Source: JAKZVK01 sp965248255 (GTDB lineage Bacteria > Acidobacteriota > Terriglobia > Bryobacterales > UBA6623). Taken from it: a stretch of 64,000 nucleotides of DNA. Each line of letters starts with the position of its first letter. Within the stretch, counting starts at the first letter, position 1. Where the stretch lies: the NCBI GenBank assembly GCA_965248255.1, contig CBDFIW010000003.1, forward strand, positions 1,674,001 through 1,738,000. Reading direction: 5' to 3'. Both the position numbers and the translations under genes were made by a program. Below, piece by piece: positions 6,742-16,139 of this stretch. The notes below the pieces were generated by a model. It saw only the letters and a program-made list of their open reading frames with translations, made no database searches and was not told the DNA's origin.

Positions 6742-9006
6742 TCACTCCTTCACTCCAAAGTTCCAGCGCATTCCGACCCGTAACGTCCGGCCGGGATCGG
6801 CTCGGAAGAACGACGGCTGGGCGGCTGCGAGATTCGAATCCGTCGAGTCGAACAAGTTGTCGAGAGCGAAGTAAACCTCGCTGCCGACGCGGAGCGGCTT
6901 GGCGATGTACCAATCCCAGAGTTGATACCCGCCGCCAACAAAGGTTCCACTGCGACCAACGATCGGCCACTTGCTGAAGTAGGTTCCCCGGAAATTCGTG
7001 CGCAGGCCGCCCCAACGACCCGTGGACCACCACACGCGGAAGTTGCCGTGGTGACGGTGGCGCTGGCTCAGAAACGTTTTGGTTTCCTTGTCGCGGGCGT
7101 CGAGGTAGGTGTAGCCGCTTGAGACGATCAAGTTGCGAGTCAGGTTCACTTCGACCCGGCCCTCGACGCCCGTCGTGTAGGCGTCCTCGACGTTGCGGTA
7201 AAGATAGAAGAGCCGCTGCAGACCAGGGTTGAACGCGCTGTCGATGTTGAACCGCTGCATCAAGCCCCGCAGCTGTTCGGGTGTGGAGGGCCGCCCGACC
7301 AGGTCGGCCTGGATCAGGTCTTTGATGTCGTTGCGGAAGAAGTTGCCCATCAGGCGCACACGCCCCTTGCGGTAGTCGAGCCCGGACTGCACCGTCGTCG
7401 AGCGCTCCGGTTCCAGAGCGGGGTTGCCTATTACCTGGTAGAAATTGGTCGGGTTAAGGAAGCGAAAGTAAAGCTGACCGAGATCGGGCGCGCGGAAGCC
7501 GCTGCCCCAAGAGCCTCTCGCCCGCAGGCTGTCGCTGAGCCGGATCAGCAAGCCTGCTCGCGGCACGAAGTGATTTCCATAAAGGGAGTGACGGTTCCAG
7601 CGCCCGCCCGCAGTCAGGCTGACACGCGGGTGCAGCTCGATGCGGTCGTTGATCCAGGTGTCGGCCATTGAAATCTGCTGGCCGGCGTTGTCGCCGACCA
7701 TGCGGTTGAAGCCGCGATAGTTGTCTTGCGTCCACTCGACTCCGCCCTGAACGAGTTGCCGCGAGCCCCAAACGTGCGAGATGTTGGTATCGAGCCTATA
7801 GAGACGCTGATTGAGGTTGGCGTTCGTATCGATCTCACCCGGCGTAGCGGCGACAGCGATCTCCGAACTTTCGTCGTACTTGCCGTAGTAGCCCCGAAAG
7901 GTCCACCGCGTGACCGGGGTCAGCCCGAGATCGAGATTGACGCCGTAATTCTGCGCACTGTCTCTTGTCGTGGTCGTCTGCGGCCCGATCTCACCGACAA
8001 AATTGCCCAGCTCGTCGTTGTCAAACGCGTTGGCCAAAAACCCCACCTTGAGCCGGTCTGAGAGGTCGTAGCCGAGTTTGCCGAGGTAATCATAACGGTG
8101 GAAGCCTGCGCCGGTGGTGGTGAAGCTATCGGGGAGCAGGCGGTAGGGATTGCGTTTGTGGTGCTCGACGTCGAAGAAGCCATGCCAGCCCTCGTGGGAG
8201 AATCCCATGTCGCCGCGAATGTCGGCTGCGGAGAAGCTGCCGACCGAGGTTGTGACATTGGCATCAAACTTATCCCGCGGTTGACGGGTGATCATGTTGA
8301 TCACCCCACCTATGGCGTCAGAACCGTAGAGCGCCGACGAGGCCCCCTTCACGACTTCTATGCTTTCCAGCCGGCCCGCCGACTGGCGGTCCATGTTGAG
8401 GATGCCGCGCTTGATTCCGCGTGCGCCGACGACGGGATAGCCGTCGATGAGTACGAGCGATTGGCGTGAGTCAATGCCCTGGATCTGCGTTTCCGAGCGA
8501 TTACCCGAGGAGCCGCTTCTGGTAACCACCCCGGGTTCCTCGGCAAGCAGATCGCTGACTCGCTCGTAACCGGAGTCTTTGATGGCCGTGCGAGAGATGA
8601 CGTCGACTTTCGTTACTGAGTTCTCCACAAGCTCCTCTTCGCGTGAGCCGCTGACAACGACCTGCTGCACCAGCGGCGCTGGCGGGAGCGTAATGCGCAG
8701 ATCTTGCGCCTCCGGAGAGGGCACATCCACGATTTGCCACTTGGTGGCAAAATCGGCGCGAGCCGCCGTGACACGATATTCCCCGGGACGAACCTCGATT
8801 CGAAAAGACCCCTGACTGTCGGCGATAGCGGCGATCTCCAGCCCTGTCTTTAGGTTTCTGACGAAAACATTGGTTCCGGGCAGAGCCGCGCCGGTCTGGT
8901 CGATCACACGGCCCGCAAGGGCTCGAGTCTCGGCGGCGGCGGACCATACGGACAGCGAAGCCAATGCAAGCAACACACCATGAAACTTGAAAAAGCTCTT
9001 CATCAC
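6742..9006 (-). CDS. TonB-dependent outer-membrane receptor (BtuB/ferric-siderophore type)
   Basis: 754 aa. Signal peptide 1-25 (ending SAAAETRA), then a carboxypeptidase-regulatory-like domain (about 28-110, RVIDQTGAALPGTNVFVRN), plug domain (about 125-235, with VDVISRTAIKDSGYERVSDL, IQGIDSRQSLVLIDGYPV, IEVVKGASSALYGSDAIGGV) and a 22-strand barrel ending RVGMRWNFGVKE. The TonB-box-like stretch is in VQQVVVSGSREEE. The plug matches the BtuB/colicin-I-receptor/iron group and not the very large Oar group. Substrate likely a metal chelate or corrinoid. Gene order with the Cys/His protein and a Fur-type palindrome upstream points to metal uptake. Reads as complete. Confidence 0.88.
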   Translation of the reverse strand: MMKSFFKFHGVLLALASLSVWSAAAETRALAGRVIDQTGAALPGTNVFVRNLKTGLEIAAIADSQGSFRIEVRPGEYRVTAARADFATKWQIVDVPSPEAQDLRITLPPAPLVQQVVVSGSREEELVENSVTKVDVISRTAIKDSGYERVSDLLAEEPGVVTRSGSSGNRSETQIQGIDSRQSLVLIDGYPVVGARGIKRGILNMDRQSAGRLESIEVVKGASSALYGSDAIGGVINMITRQPRDKFDANVTTSVGSFSAADIRGDMGFSHEGWHGFFDVEHHKRNPYRLLPDSFTTTGAGFHRYDYLGKLGYDLSDRLKVGFLANAFDNDELGNFVGEIGPQTTTTRDSAQNYGVNLDLGLTPVTRWTFRGYYGKYDESSEIAVAATPGEIDTNANLNQRLYRLDTNISHVWGSRQLVQGGVEWTQDNYRGFNRMVGDNAGQQISMADTWINDRIELHPRVSLTAGGRWNRHSLYGNHFVPRAGLLIRLSDSLRARGSWGSGFRAPDLGQLYFRFLNPTNFYQVIGNPALEPERSTTVQSGLDYRKGRVRLMGNFFRNDIKDLIQADLVGRPSTPEQLRGLMQRFNIDSAFNPGLQRLFYLYRNVEDAYTTGVEGRVEVNLTRNLIVSSGYTYLDARDKETKTFLSQRHRHHGNFRVWWSTGRWGGLRTNFRGTYFSKWPIVGRSGTFVGGGYQLWDWYIAKPLRVGSEVYFALDNLFDSTDSNLAAAQPSFFRADPGRTLRVGMRWNFGVKE

Positions 9007-9290
9007 ACCCTCCAGTTAGTTAGGCCGCAGCGAACATCCGCCGCGGGTTGGCAATGCACTGTCTAGCGCAGCCAATGCAGCGCCTTCATTCAGCCATCAA
9101 GGAGGGCGAAGAGCGTTCGTTATACTGAAACAACGAGCTCGTCGCGACGGACTGTTCCTCGCGGCTGAGCGAAGCAGGCGAGGCGTTGCGTCTCCGACGG
9201 CCCATCGTTGCCGCAGCGTCCTCGCCTTAGTGTTCTACGTTTTGCTCGAGAAGCTGCACATTCCGCCAAGCGATCTGCAGCGTTCGAGTG

Positions 9291-9560
9291 TTACCTTCCT
9301 TGCCCTTTCTTTCGTTGTCGATGCACGAGCGGCTTGAACAGCATGGATCCGTGATGCACTTCGTCTTTCATACCGGCCAGCAGGCCGCTGTGCCAGCCAG
9401 GAAAATCTTCGTGTAAAACCTCACGGGGCCGTCGCGCGGACTGCAGTAGCGCGATGGCATCGGGAAAGTAACCGGCTTGCTTGGGTCGGCCGCATCCGTC
9501 AAAGGTACGGGTAAGGCCCGGCATCTTCTTGTGCAACTGAGTTGCAATGTGTGAGTACAC
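9291..9560 (-). CDS. Possible small protein, 89 aa (uncertain)
   Basis: A minus-strand frame from GTG 9560 to 9291, or from an internal ATG (MPGLTRTFDG, about 77 aa). It has a plausible mixed composition (KQAGYFPDAIALLQSARR, DFPGWHSGLLAGMKDEVHHG) but no recognised family. The GTG start region contains the 15-bp palindrome at 9532-9546; if that is an operator the later ATG is the better start. It precedes the TonB receptor by 284 bases on the same strand. It may be coding or only leader DNA. Confidence 0.3.
   Translation of the reverse strand: MYSHIATQLHKKMPGLTRTFDGCGRPKQAGYFPDAIALLQSARRPREVLHEDFPGWHSGLLAGMKDEVHHGSMLFKPLVHRQRKKGQGR
9532..9546. promoter_or_regulatory. Fur-family-type 7-1-7 palindrome
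   Basis: TGCAACT-G-AGTTGCA is a perfect inverted repeat of two 7-base arms around one base, the geometry of Fur/Zur-superfamily operators. It lies upstream of the TonB receptor transcription unit on the minus strand. That it binds a Fur-type regulator is inference; the arm sequence differs from the classical E. coli Fur box. Confidence 0.5.
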
Positions 9561-9954
9561 GGGAAGAGTACACCATCTTGCAAGTGAGTGTCAAGTAGAC
9601 AGTGAAGATGTGTGGGTCCGCCATGCCGGATCTTCGCTCTGTCTATTGCTCAACAGGCGTGCTACGCCCCAGCTACGCGCCGATCGCCGTCTCGTTTGAC
9701 TTGCAATCCAATATCGTATGGGACGGATTCAGACTGCGTGAGGACCTCATAGGGTCCTGCAATCTTGTTTCAGGAATGGATCTGCGGCTCGGTCTGGCCG
9801 GCGAGTCGGTCCCACCCCAGTCCGATGGTGCATGGACCGGTGTAGCCGGACGGGGAGTGGTTAGTCTGGTTCTGCTGTCAGACTGCGAAACCCCGAGGCG
9901 GCGGGTGCCCGGTCTTGACACCCTCGTTGTGTGGTGACATGCTGGGCGCCTGTG
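9561..9954. other. Spacer without a convincing gene
   Basis: About 390 bases between the palindrome region and the Tat-like relic. One plus-strand frame is open through most of it, but its translation is Ser/Gly/Leu-rich with no family resemblance and no ribosome site, so it is not called. Confidence 0.4.
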
Positions 9955-10029
9955 ATGAATCGGCGAGACTTCCTCAATGCCGCGCTACTGTACTTCCCCA
10001 AGCCACGCCCCCGCGAGAGAGAATTCTAG
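9955..10029 (+). pseudogene. Start of a Tat-exported protein, cut after 24 codons
   Basis: ATG 9955 opens MNRRDFLNAALLYFPKPRPR and ends at TAG 10029. The RRDFL twin-arginine motif with following alanines is the usual start of exported acidobacterial enzymes, but the hydrophobic stretch is lost after YF. The break lies where the minus-strand phage operon ends, so it probably marks the left joint of that insertion. Short, hence tentative. Confidence 0.35.
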
Positions 10030-10200
10030 ATCCTGCCCCTGGGCCGCAACCCCGCTGGCTGCCGTCTGCTCCAGACGCGCGATGAGAGCCTCCCGCGACA
10101 CCGCCGGGGCGTTACCGACCCGCAGGACCTCCAGACCCCGCCATGATCTGTCGTGCGCGGCGTAGCGCGTCGCCGGCGTCGTTGCGCGCCGTTCCGACAT
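9985..10200 (-). CDS. Possible small protein or frameshifted primase tail
   Basis: A minus-strand frame overlapping the 3' end of the primase gene by 89 bases. Its C-terminal half, EVLRVGNAPAVSREALIARL followed by EQTAASGVAAQG, looks like a normal folded protein, whereas its N-terminal part overlaps the primase frame and is Arg-rich. It could be the last gene of the phage operon with a start inside primase, or the natural C-terminus of primase reached by a frameshift near 10140. No family recognised. Confidence 0.35.
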   Translation of the reverse strand: MSERRATTPATRYAAHDRSWRGLEVLRVGNAPAVSREALIARLEQTAASGVAAQGQDLEFSLAGAWLGEVQ

Positions 10201-12136
10201 GAGCGTCGGAGAGTGGCGGCACTATTCCCCTCTCGCCCGTCCACCAACGCCAACCGGCCGTGAGCGCGCCACCGATCAGGCTGCCGCGCGTTCCGTGGCC
10301 GATGCGCATCATCTCGCGCGAGACCGACACGGCCTCCTCGACGATCTCGTGCCCCTCATGAATCAGCGCCGTGCGGATGCGCTCGCTGGCGCCGTTCGCC
10401 AACGAGTCGTCGATGCCACGTTCGACCGCCGGCCAGTCCTCGACGCCCTCTTGCGAGAGATGGACCAGCTGGAAGCGGCTGGCGTCGGCCGCCCGCAGGT
10501 TCGCCAGCTTGGTCGAACTCATGCAGACCGAGAAGCGCGGGTTCAAGGTCTGCACAGCGTCGCCGTCGGCGCGGATCCTCTCTCCGTCCCCACCCGCGGC
10601 GATCCGTATCACGTCCATCAACCCCTCGATCCACCGCCGGTCGGGTTCGGCCTCGTCGAGAATCAGCGGCAGGGAATCCGAGCGCATGCGCCGCGCGATC
10701 GCCGCCGGGGTGGCGTCCGCCACGCGCACCACCATGGGACCCAGCAGACGGGCCGCGACGCGCTTCAACAGCCAACTCTTGCCCGTCTCGGCCGCCGCCG
10801 CCATCCAGATATGAGGCCGCCACTCCAAGGCGCCGCCGACGACGCTGGACACCAGCCAGCCGAGAAAGCGCCTGCCGTCCAATGGCTGCCGCCAGCGGTA
10901 ACGCTCGACGGCCTCGGCGACGCGCTTGCGCTCGGCGGGCTTGGCGCTTTGCTCGGCGACATTAATGCGCGCGCCGGTGACGCAGTGCCAGCCGCCCTCC
11001 AGGCTGTCGAGTTCCTGTTCTCTGCCGTCGACCAGCAGGCGGTCGCCCAGATTCCACACGTAGCGGCCCTTGTCGGTGCGGAAGTAGCCCCGCCCGACCA
11101 CCCGCGAGAGGTCGATTTGGCCTTGACGATCCGCCGCGCGGATCAGCGCCGACCCCACCGAATGACAGACCGGCCGCGTCAGCGATGGCTCTCGTAGGGT
11201 ATCGAGCCACCAGTTGTAGGCGGCCAGTGAGATCAAGGTCGAGGATTGCGTGAGCGCCGGGCGCGAATAGAGCAGGATGCGGTGCGTGCGCAGCTTCACG
11301 GCCACGCTGTCGGCAGCATTGCCGAGGATGCGGAAATACTGGTTCTCAGCGACGATGGCCGGTGGTGGAGGCGGCGGTTCCTTCTTTTTCTTCGGCTGCT
11401 TCGGATCGGCCTGCTTTTCCCGTGCCTGCTCGGCCTCGGGCGATTTCCAGGGCGCGGCCAGGCGGCCGAGCCAGTTCTGGGCGGCTTGCCGGCCGCCGAG
11501 CGGCGACCAATCGGTGCGTTTCCATGACTTCGCGCCTCCCGCCCAACTCGTCACGACCACCTTGGGGAAAGTCGCGGTCACAGCGTCGGCGCACTTTTCG
11601 CCCTCGACGACCATCACTTGCTTGTCACGGGGCGCTTGGGCCATCTCCCACAAGCGGTACAGCGGCCGTCCTTCGCTGAGCGCCAACTGGACGTTCCAGC
11701 CGTCTTTGCCGTTGCGCTTTGCCGGTGTGTAGGGCAGGCACTTCGGACCCTTGGCGAAGCGGCAGATCGTGAAGGCGGGTGTCCCGTCAGCCAGCAGGTA
11801 GCGATGCCGCGCGACTGCGTCGTCGGGCAGGCGCGGGACCCAATGCGGCGGCTCTTTCTTGCGCGGTTTTGGCTGCGCCGGCTGACGGCCGTTCTGCAAC
11901 GCGCCCTTGACCGCCCGCAGTGCATTCTTCTGGCTCCAGCCGTGCTTTTTCTGCAAGTAGGTCACGGCGTCCCCTTCCGCGCCGCAGCCGTGGCAGCAGT
12001 AGACGTCCTTGTCGACGTTGACGCTCATCGACGGCTTCTTGTCGTCGTGAAAGGGGCATTTCGCCATGCGCTGCTGCCCCTTGCCGCGCAGCGTGACGCC
12101 GTCCTCGCGCAGTAGGTCAACTAGCTTTTGAGTCAT
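10112..12136 (-). CDS. CHC2-type DNA primase fused to a helicase-like ATPase (phage type)
   Basis: 674 aa. Zinc finger C27-x2-H30 ... C48-x2-C51 (CPFHDDKKPSMSV, CHGCGAEGD) of the DnaG/CHC2 class; then a Toprim-like segment around residues 170-230 (VMVVEGEKCADAV); then a second half with an ATPase core: AAAETGKSWLLKR near residue 445 as a Walker A lacking the usual first Gly, and LPLILDEAEPD as Walker B. This is the plan of phage and plasmid primase-helicases that prime and unwind during element replication. Its start overlaps the upstream helicase stop by 20 bases. Last certain gene of a five-gene overlapping operon. Confidence 0.85.
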   Translation of the reverse strand: MTQKLVDLLREDGVTLRGKGQQRMAKCPFHDDKKPSMSVNVDKDVYCCHGCGAEGDAVTYLQKKHGWSQKNALRAVKGALQNGRQPAQPKPRKKEPPHWVPRLPDDAVARHRYLLADGTPAFTICRFAKGPKCLPYTPAKRNGKDGWNVQLALSEGRPLYRLWEMAQAPRDKQVMVVEGEKCADAVTATFPKVVVTSWAGGAKSWKRTDWSPLGGRQAAQNWLGRLAAPWKSPEAEQAREKQADPKQPKKKKEPPPPPPAIVAENQYFRILGNAADSVAVKLRTHRILLYSRPALTQSSTLISLAAYNWWLDTLREPSLTRPVCHSVGSALIRAADRQGQIDLSRVVGRGYFRTDKGRYVWNLGDRLLVDGREQELDSLEGGWHCVTGARINVAEQSAKPAERKRVAEAVERYRWRQPLDGRRFLGWLVSSVVGGALEWRPHIWMAAAAETGKSWLLKRVAARLLGPMVVRVADATPAAIARRMRSDSLPLILDEAEPDRRWIEGLMDVIRIAAGGDGERIRADGDAVQTLNPRFSVCMSSTKLANLRAADASRFQLVHLSQEGVEDWPAVERGIDDSLANGASERIRTALIHEGHEIVEEAVSVSREMMRIGHGTRGSLIGGALTAGWRWWTGERGIVPPLSDAHVGTARNDAGDALRRARQIMAGSGGPAGR

Positions 12137-13532
12137 TCTCGATCGGTACCTTCAGCACGGCCGCGAGAGTTCGCGCCCAGCCCGGCTTGAAGCCGAAGTC
12201 CTCGCCGATTCTGACCAGCCCCCGGTATCCCTCCCGTCTGCGCATGACAGCGGCGATGCGCGTTTTCATTGCACGCCGGGAAATCTTTGGACCGCGCTCG
12301 GACGGCGCGGCATCGCTCAGTTCGGTCTCAACCTCGACCGGGGCGGGCAAGACATGTTCGGCGCCGCAGGAGGGGCAGGCCGACAGGCGTGAGGGGTAGA
12401 CCTCGGCGCACTCCGAGCAGCAGCGCTGACGCTGGGCGGCCGGGCGCTTATCGACGGTCGTGCCCTGTCTGGTTCCGTCGAGATCCCAGTGCCGGTTTTC
12501 CTCCGGCAGGCCGAGGTCCCAGGAGTTGCCGGCTAAGTCGAGCAACAGGGCGGTTTTTCCTTTTCCGGGCCGCATCGCGCGGCCCGCCTGCTGCAAGTAC
12601 ATCGTGACGCTCTTGGTCGGGCGGGCCGCCATGATCACTTCGCATTCGGGCACGTCGGTGCCCTCGGAGATCAGATCCACGTTCGAGACGACCTGGATCA
12701 AGCCCTCGCCGAACTCCTTGAGCACCAGGTCGCGGCGCCGCACGTCCGTCTCGGCGTCGATGTGCTCGGCCCGGAAGCCCTCTTTCTTCAAGCTCTCGAC
12801 CACCGCCTTGCTGTGGCGCCGGTTCACGGCGAAGAAGATGGCCCGCTTGCCGGCCCCATAGCGGCGGTAAGCCGCTGCTCCGGCCGCGATCACCTGATCG
12901 GTCAACCGCTCGTCGAGGTCCTTCTTGTTCCAATCGCCCGCTATCGTGCGGACACCGGCGGTCGACAGACCCTGTACGGGACGCAGGACCCGCATCGGAG
13001 CTAGATGGCCCCGCTCGACCAGCTCAACGATCGATGGACCCTGTACCAGAGCGTCGAAGTGATCGCCCAACGGTTTTCCGTCGAGCCGTCCCGGCGTCGC
13101 CGTCAGGCCGAGCACCCTGGTCGAGGGGAAGCGGTTCAGCACGTTCTCCCAGGTTTTCGCCTTCACGTGGTGCGCCTCGTCGACGATCACGAGGTTGGGT
13201 TTCAGCCAGTGGGTCTCGCGGCGGTTGATGGACTGCACCGAGGCGATCTGGAAACGCGCCCAGCGTGTCTCGGCGTGGCCGGCGGCGATGATGCCGTATT
13301 GGTCGCCCAGCCCCGCTTGGGTGAGCGTCTTGGCGAACTGGCGCACCAGCTCGCGGCGATGGACCAGCACCAACGCCTGCTTGCCGTTCTCGGCCAGCCT
13401 GGAGGCGATATAGCCGGCCACGATCGTCTTGCCCGCCCCGGTAGGCAGCTGGTAGACGACGGCACGGACGCGCCGCAGCTCTTGCCGCAGTCGGGAGACG
13501 TCCTCCAGCTGATAGTCATGCGGGGTGAGCAT
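12117..13532 (-). CDS. DEAH-box superfamily 2 helicase (phage type)
   Basis: 471 aa. Q-like motif MLTPHDYQLEDV, Walker A TGAGKT (residues 31-36), DEAH (118-121), TAT (144-146), then the second RecA fold with ISEGTDVPECEV and motif VI QQAGRAMRPGKG. A four-Cys cluster CCSECAEV...CPSCGAEH near residues 375-395 is probably a zinc ribbon. Similar to the SSL2/UvsW-like helicases of phages, which remodel forks or recombination intermediates. The gene overlaps the ATPase upstream (17 bases) and primase downstream (20 bases), so all are likely translationally coupled. Confidence 0.88.
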   Translation of the reverse strand: MLTPHDYQLEDVSRLRQELRRVRAVVYQLPTGAGKTIVAGYIASRLAENGKQALVLVHRRELVRQFAKTLTQAGLGDQYGIIAAGHAETRWARFQIASVQSINRRETHWLKPNLVIVDEAHHVKAKTWENVLNRFPSTRVLGLTATPGRLDGKPLGDHFDALVQGPSIVELVERGHLAPMRVLRPVQGLSTAGVRTIAGDWNKKDLDERLTDQVIAAGAAAYRRYGAGKRAIFFAVNRRHSKAVVESLKKEGFRAEHIDAETDVRRRDLVLKEFGEGLIQVVSNVDLISEGTDVPECEVIMAARPTKSVTMYLQQAGRAMRPGKGKTALLLDLAGNSWDLGLPEENRHWDLDGTRQGTTVDKRPAAQRQRCCSECAEVYPSRLSACPSCGAEHVLPAPVEVETELSDAAPSERGPKISRRAMKTRIAAVMRRREGYRGLVRIGEDFGFKPGWARTLAAVLKVPIENDSKAS

Positions 13533-15288
13533 CGGGGATCCTCCCTTCCTCTACCGTGACCGTGGCCCAACGCTGGGGAAACAGTTCGCGCCCTCCGGTG
13601 GCGCAAATGATCACCGACAAGCCGCTCTCGGCGGCAAGGGCGTCGCACAACACGACCAGCTGCGTCAGCCCATCGGCGTCGAGCACATCCGCTCCGTCCA
13701 GAACGGCGTAGTTATTGCCCAGCGCCAGCGCGACCCCGGCCTGAAGCGCTGTCTGCGCCCGCCACTGCTCCGAAGTCGAGCACAGCGCCACGGGCCGCTC
13801 CCCGGCACTGACGGCGTAGGATTGGTCGAGCTTGACCAGCGGCCAGTTAGTTAACTCATGCACCCGCCGAAGGCCCCTCGCCAACCGCCCCAAGCCCTCC
13901 TTCATGGCGCGGCCGCGGATGCCGCGTGGCCCAAGCAAGTCCGCGATCAGCGAGTAGGAGGCGCCCGAGCGGTGGGCTTCGGTGGCTTCGGCGCGCTTTT
14001 GGATCAGATTCAGCGCCTCACGCCGCGACTCGACCTCTTGTTCGGCCAGCGCGATCCGCTCCTCGGACTCGTCCGCCTTGACCGGGCTGTCCGCGCCACC
14101 GGCTTGCGCTTCCGCCGCCCGTAGATCCGCGGCAACATCGGCCCTGGCTTCCTCGGCCCGCTCGCGCTGCTTGAGAATCGGCAGGCCCTTCTGCTTCGCC
14201 GCGGTCAGCTTCTGGCGTAGAAAGTCGAGTCTTTCGCTGAGTTCCTCTCCGCGCTTCTCCCACTCCCCGATACGCTGCTGGAGGGCCGCGTCGTCCTCCG
14301 CCGCGTAGAGCGCGTGATCCCGCACCACGATCTTTCCGCCGCACAAAGGACAGGGCCTGCCGTCGCTCGGCTGGGGCTTCGAGCGCTGGTGCTCTTTGTA
14401 TTTGTCCTTCGCTTCGATACCGTCCGTTCGAATCCCGGCGATCTCTTCCTCGACCGCATCCGCCGCTTTTCTGACCTCGTCGAGCCGCCGGGCCGCATCG
14501 TCCCTTCTTTCGCGCAGCCCGGGCAGCCGCGCGGCGGCGTTTTGCGCCTGTTGCGCTTCCGCTGCCGAGACCGCTCCCGAGACATGAAGCGCCTGCAGAA
14601 CGTCCCGCGCGTCACCGAGCGCGGCTTCGGCCTCGAGCGGCGTTACGCCGTCGTAGTCCGACCTCCAGCCGGCAGGCGTCCAGTTGGGGGCCTTCGCCGT
14701 GCCGTATGGTTCGCCCGTGATCGAGGACCAGTCGCGCTTGCTTTCCTTCGCCTTGGCCCGGTAAACTCCCTCGACCGACTCCCACCCCTGCTCCCGCAGG
14801 ACCTCGATGACATCCGCCACCATGCGCTCGCCGGCGAGAGCGGAGCGCAGTTCCTTCTTCAGCTCGTCCTCGATGTGCTCGGGCAGCGGCAGGAAAGCCG
14901 ACTCCCAGATCTCCCCGCGGGCGCGGGCAGTGGCGCGGGAGATGAAATCCGTTAGTCCGACAGCTGCACGGTGCAGCGGCGGGGGAGCCTCGGCGAACAC
15001 CCTCATAGCCTTTTCCGCCAACACCCAACGGAGGTACTCCGCTCCGCCTGGACCCGACAGCAGGACCTCACCGTAGTCGGTCCCCTCGCGGAGGTAGGGT
15101 TTCGCGGTCGGCGCCAGCCCTAGAGGATTAGCCTCGCGCGACAGCACCGAGCCGATCGCCGTGGCGAGCGACGTCTTGCCCGCGGCGTTCGGGCCGGCGA
15201 TGCCCAGCGGCGCGGCTTTCGGCAGGGGGATCGCCGCCTGCTCGATGCCCAGCACGTTGCTGACGGTGACGACAAGCTCCGCCATCAC
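13516..15288 (-). CDS. RecF/Rad50-like ATPase with zinc hook
   Basis: 590 aa, GTG 15288 or ATG 15285. Walker A GPNAAGKTS (32-40), long coiled-coil arms from about residue 220 to 450, and a CPLCGG zinc-hook motif near residue 315 at the arm tip, as in SbcC/Rad50. The signature segment is SEQWRAQTALQAGVALALG and the Walker-B-like segment YAVLDGADVLD lacks the usual DE pair. Phage proteins of this kind work with a nuclease in end processing or recombination. The first base of the start overlaps the recT stop. Confidence 0.83.
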   Translation of the reverse strand: MMAELVVTVSNVLGIEQAAIPLPKAAPLGIAGPNAAGKTSLATAIGSVLSREANPLGLAPTAKPYLREGTDYGEVLLSGPGGAEYLRWVLAEKAMRVFAEAPPPLHRAAVGLTDFISRATARARGEIWESAFLPLPEHIEDELKKELRSALAGERMVADVIEVLREQGWESVEGVYRAKAKESKRDWSSITGEPYGTAKAPNWTPAGWRSDYDGVTPLEAEAALGDARDVLQALHVSGAVSAAEAQQAQNAAARLPGLRERRDDAARRLDEVRKAADAVEEEIAGIRTDGIEAKDKYKEHQRSKPQPSDGRPCPLCGGKIVVRDHALYAAEDDAALQQRIGEWEKRGEELSERLDFLRQKLTAAKQKGLPILKQRERAEEARADVAADLRAAEAQAGGADSPVKADESEERIALAEQEVESRREALNLIQKRAEATEAHRSGASYSLIADLLGPRGIRGRAMKEGLGRLARGLRRVHELTNWPLVKLDQSYAVSAGERPVALCSTSEQWRAQTALQAGVALALGNNYAVLDGADVLDADGLTQLVVLCDALAAESGLSVIICATGGRELFPQRWATVTVEEGRIPDAHPA

Positions 15289-16139
15289 TAGAACTCGTCG
15301 CCTCCCCAGCGATCCGTGTCGTTGGGTTCGTTATCTTGTTCTTGCGGCGCAGGTCCTTCGATCTGTTCCGGCTCGGGCTTGCCGTTTTGTTCCTGCCTGG
15401 CCTGATACTCGCCGCCGCCCCGCTGCTCCATCTCCACCGGGGGCGTGCCCGGCTCCGTTTCCGGCAACAGGTCATCCATCGCCGCGCGGGCCTGACCCCG
15501 GATCGGCAGGCGCTTCAGCAGCGTCCGCAGCACCGACTTTTCGGCCATCTGCGCGTAGTGCGTCACCCAGGGGCCGTCGCTGCGCGCCGGAGAACGCTTC
15601 CTGCGATCGTCGATCTCAGCGCGGGAGAGGACCGTGAACTCCGGCTGCGGATTGTTCGGGATGTGGGCCACCGCGTAGGCCGCGACGATGTCTTTGTCCT
15701 GGCGCTCGCCATCCAGACTCGGGACATGACGCAGGACGGGCTGCAGCCCGTCCTCGTAGTCGAATACGTCGGCGGCGTAGACGCACCGCGCCCGAATCGC
15801 AATCCCCGGTATCCCCTCGCGGCATTTGTCGAGCATGCCGCCGATCATCACGTCCAGACGCGCTTTCGGCGAGCCGCCTTTGGACCTGACGGGAATGATC
15901 ACGGCGGATTGGCCGTCAGGCATCAGGCCGCGCTCGGCGCAGGCCAGCAGCGCCTTGCGCAGCGACCGGGCATCGCATTCGGCGATCCGGGGGTTCGTCA
16001 GCAGGGCGTTGAGCGCCACCCGCGAGAAATAATCGGGCGTGACGTCGATCCGCTTGAGGTGCGGCGCGGCGTCGATGGCGGCGCGTTCGATGGTCTGTTT
16101 GCTGAGTTGAACTTGCTCTTTAATTCCTTGGCTTGGCAT
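15288..16139 (-). CDS. recT: RecT-family single-strand annealing protein
   Basis: 283 aa. The N-terminus (KEQVQLSKQTIERAAIDAAP) and core pattern (ALNALLTNPRIAECDARSL, ALLACAERGLMPDGQSAVII, DVMIGGMLDKC, AQMAEKSVLRTLLKRLP) match the RecT/RedB-like annealases of phages and rac-type prophages. The C-terminal 60 residues are acidic, Gln/Pro-rich and probably disordered, as is common. It would anneal single strands made by the exonuclease encoded just upstream, with which it overlaps by 20 bases. Ends with TAG at 15288-15290. Confidence 0.88.
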   Translation of the reverse strand: MPSQGIKEQVQLSKQTIERAAIDAAPHLKRIDVTPDYFSRVALNALLTNPRIAECDARSLRKALLACAERGLMPDGQSAVIIPVRSKGGSPKARLDVMIGGMLDKCREGIPGIAIRARCVYAADVFDYEDGLQPVLRHVPSLDGERQDKDIVAAYAVAHIPNNPQPEFTVLSRAEIDDRRKRSPARSDGPWVTHYAQMAEKSVLRTLLKRLPIRGQARAAMDDLLPETEPGTPPVEMEQRGGGEYQARQEQNGKPEPEQIEGPAPQEQDNEPNDTDRWGGDEF

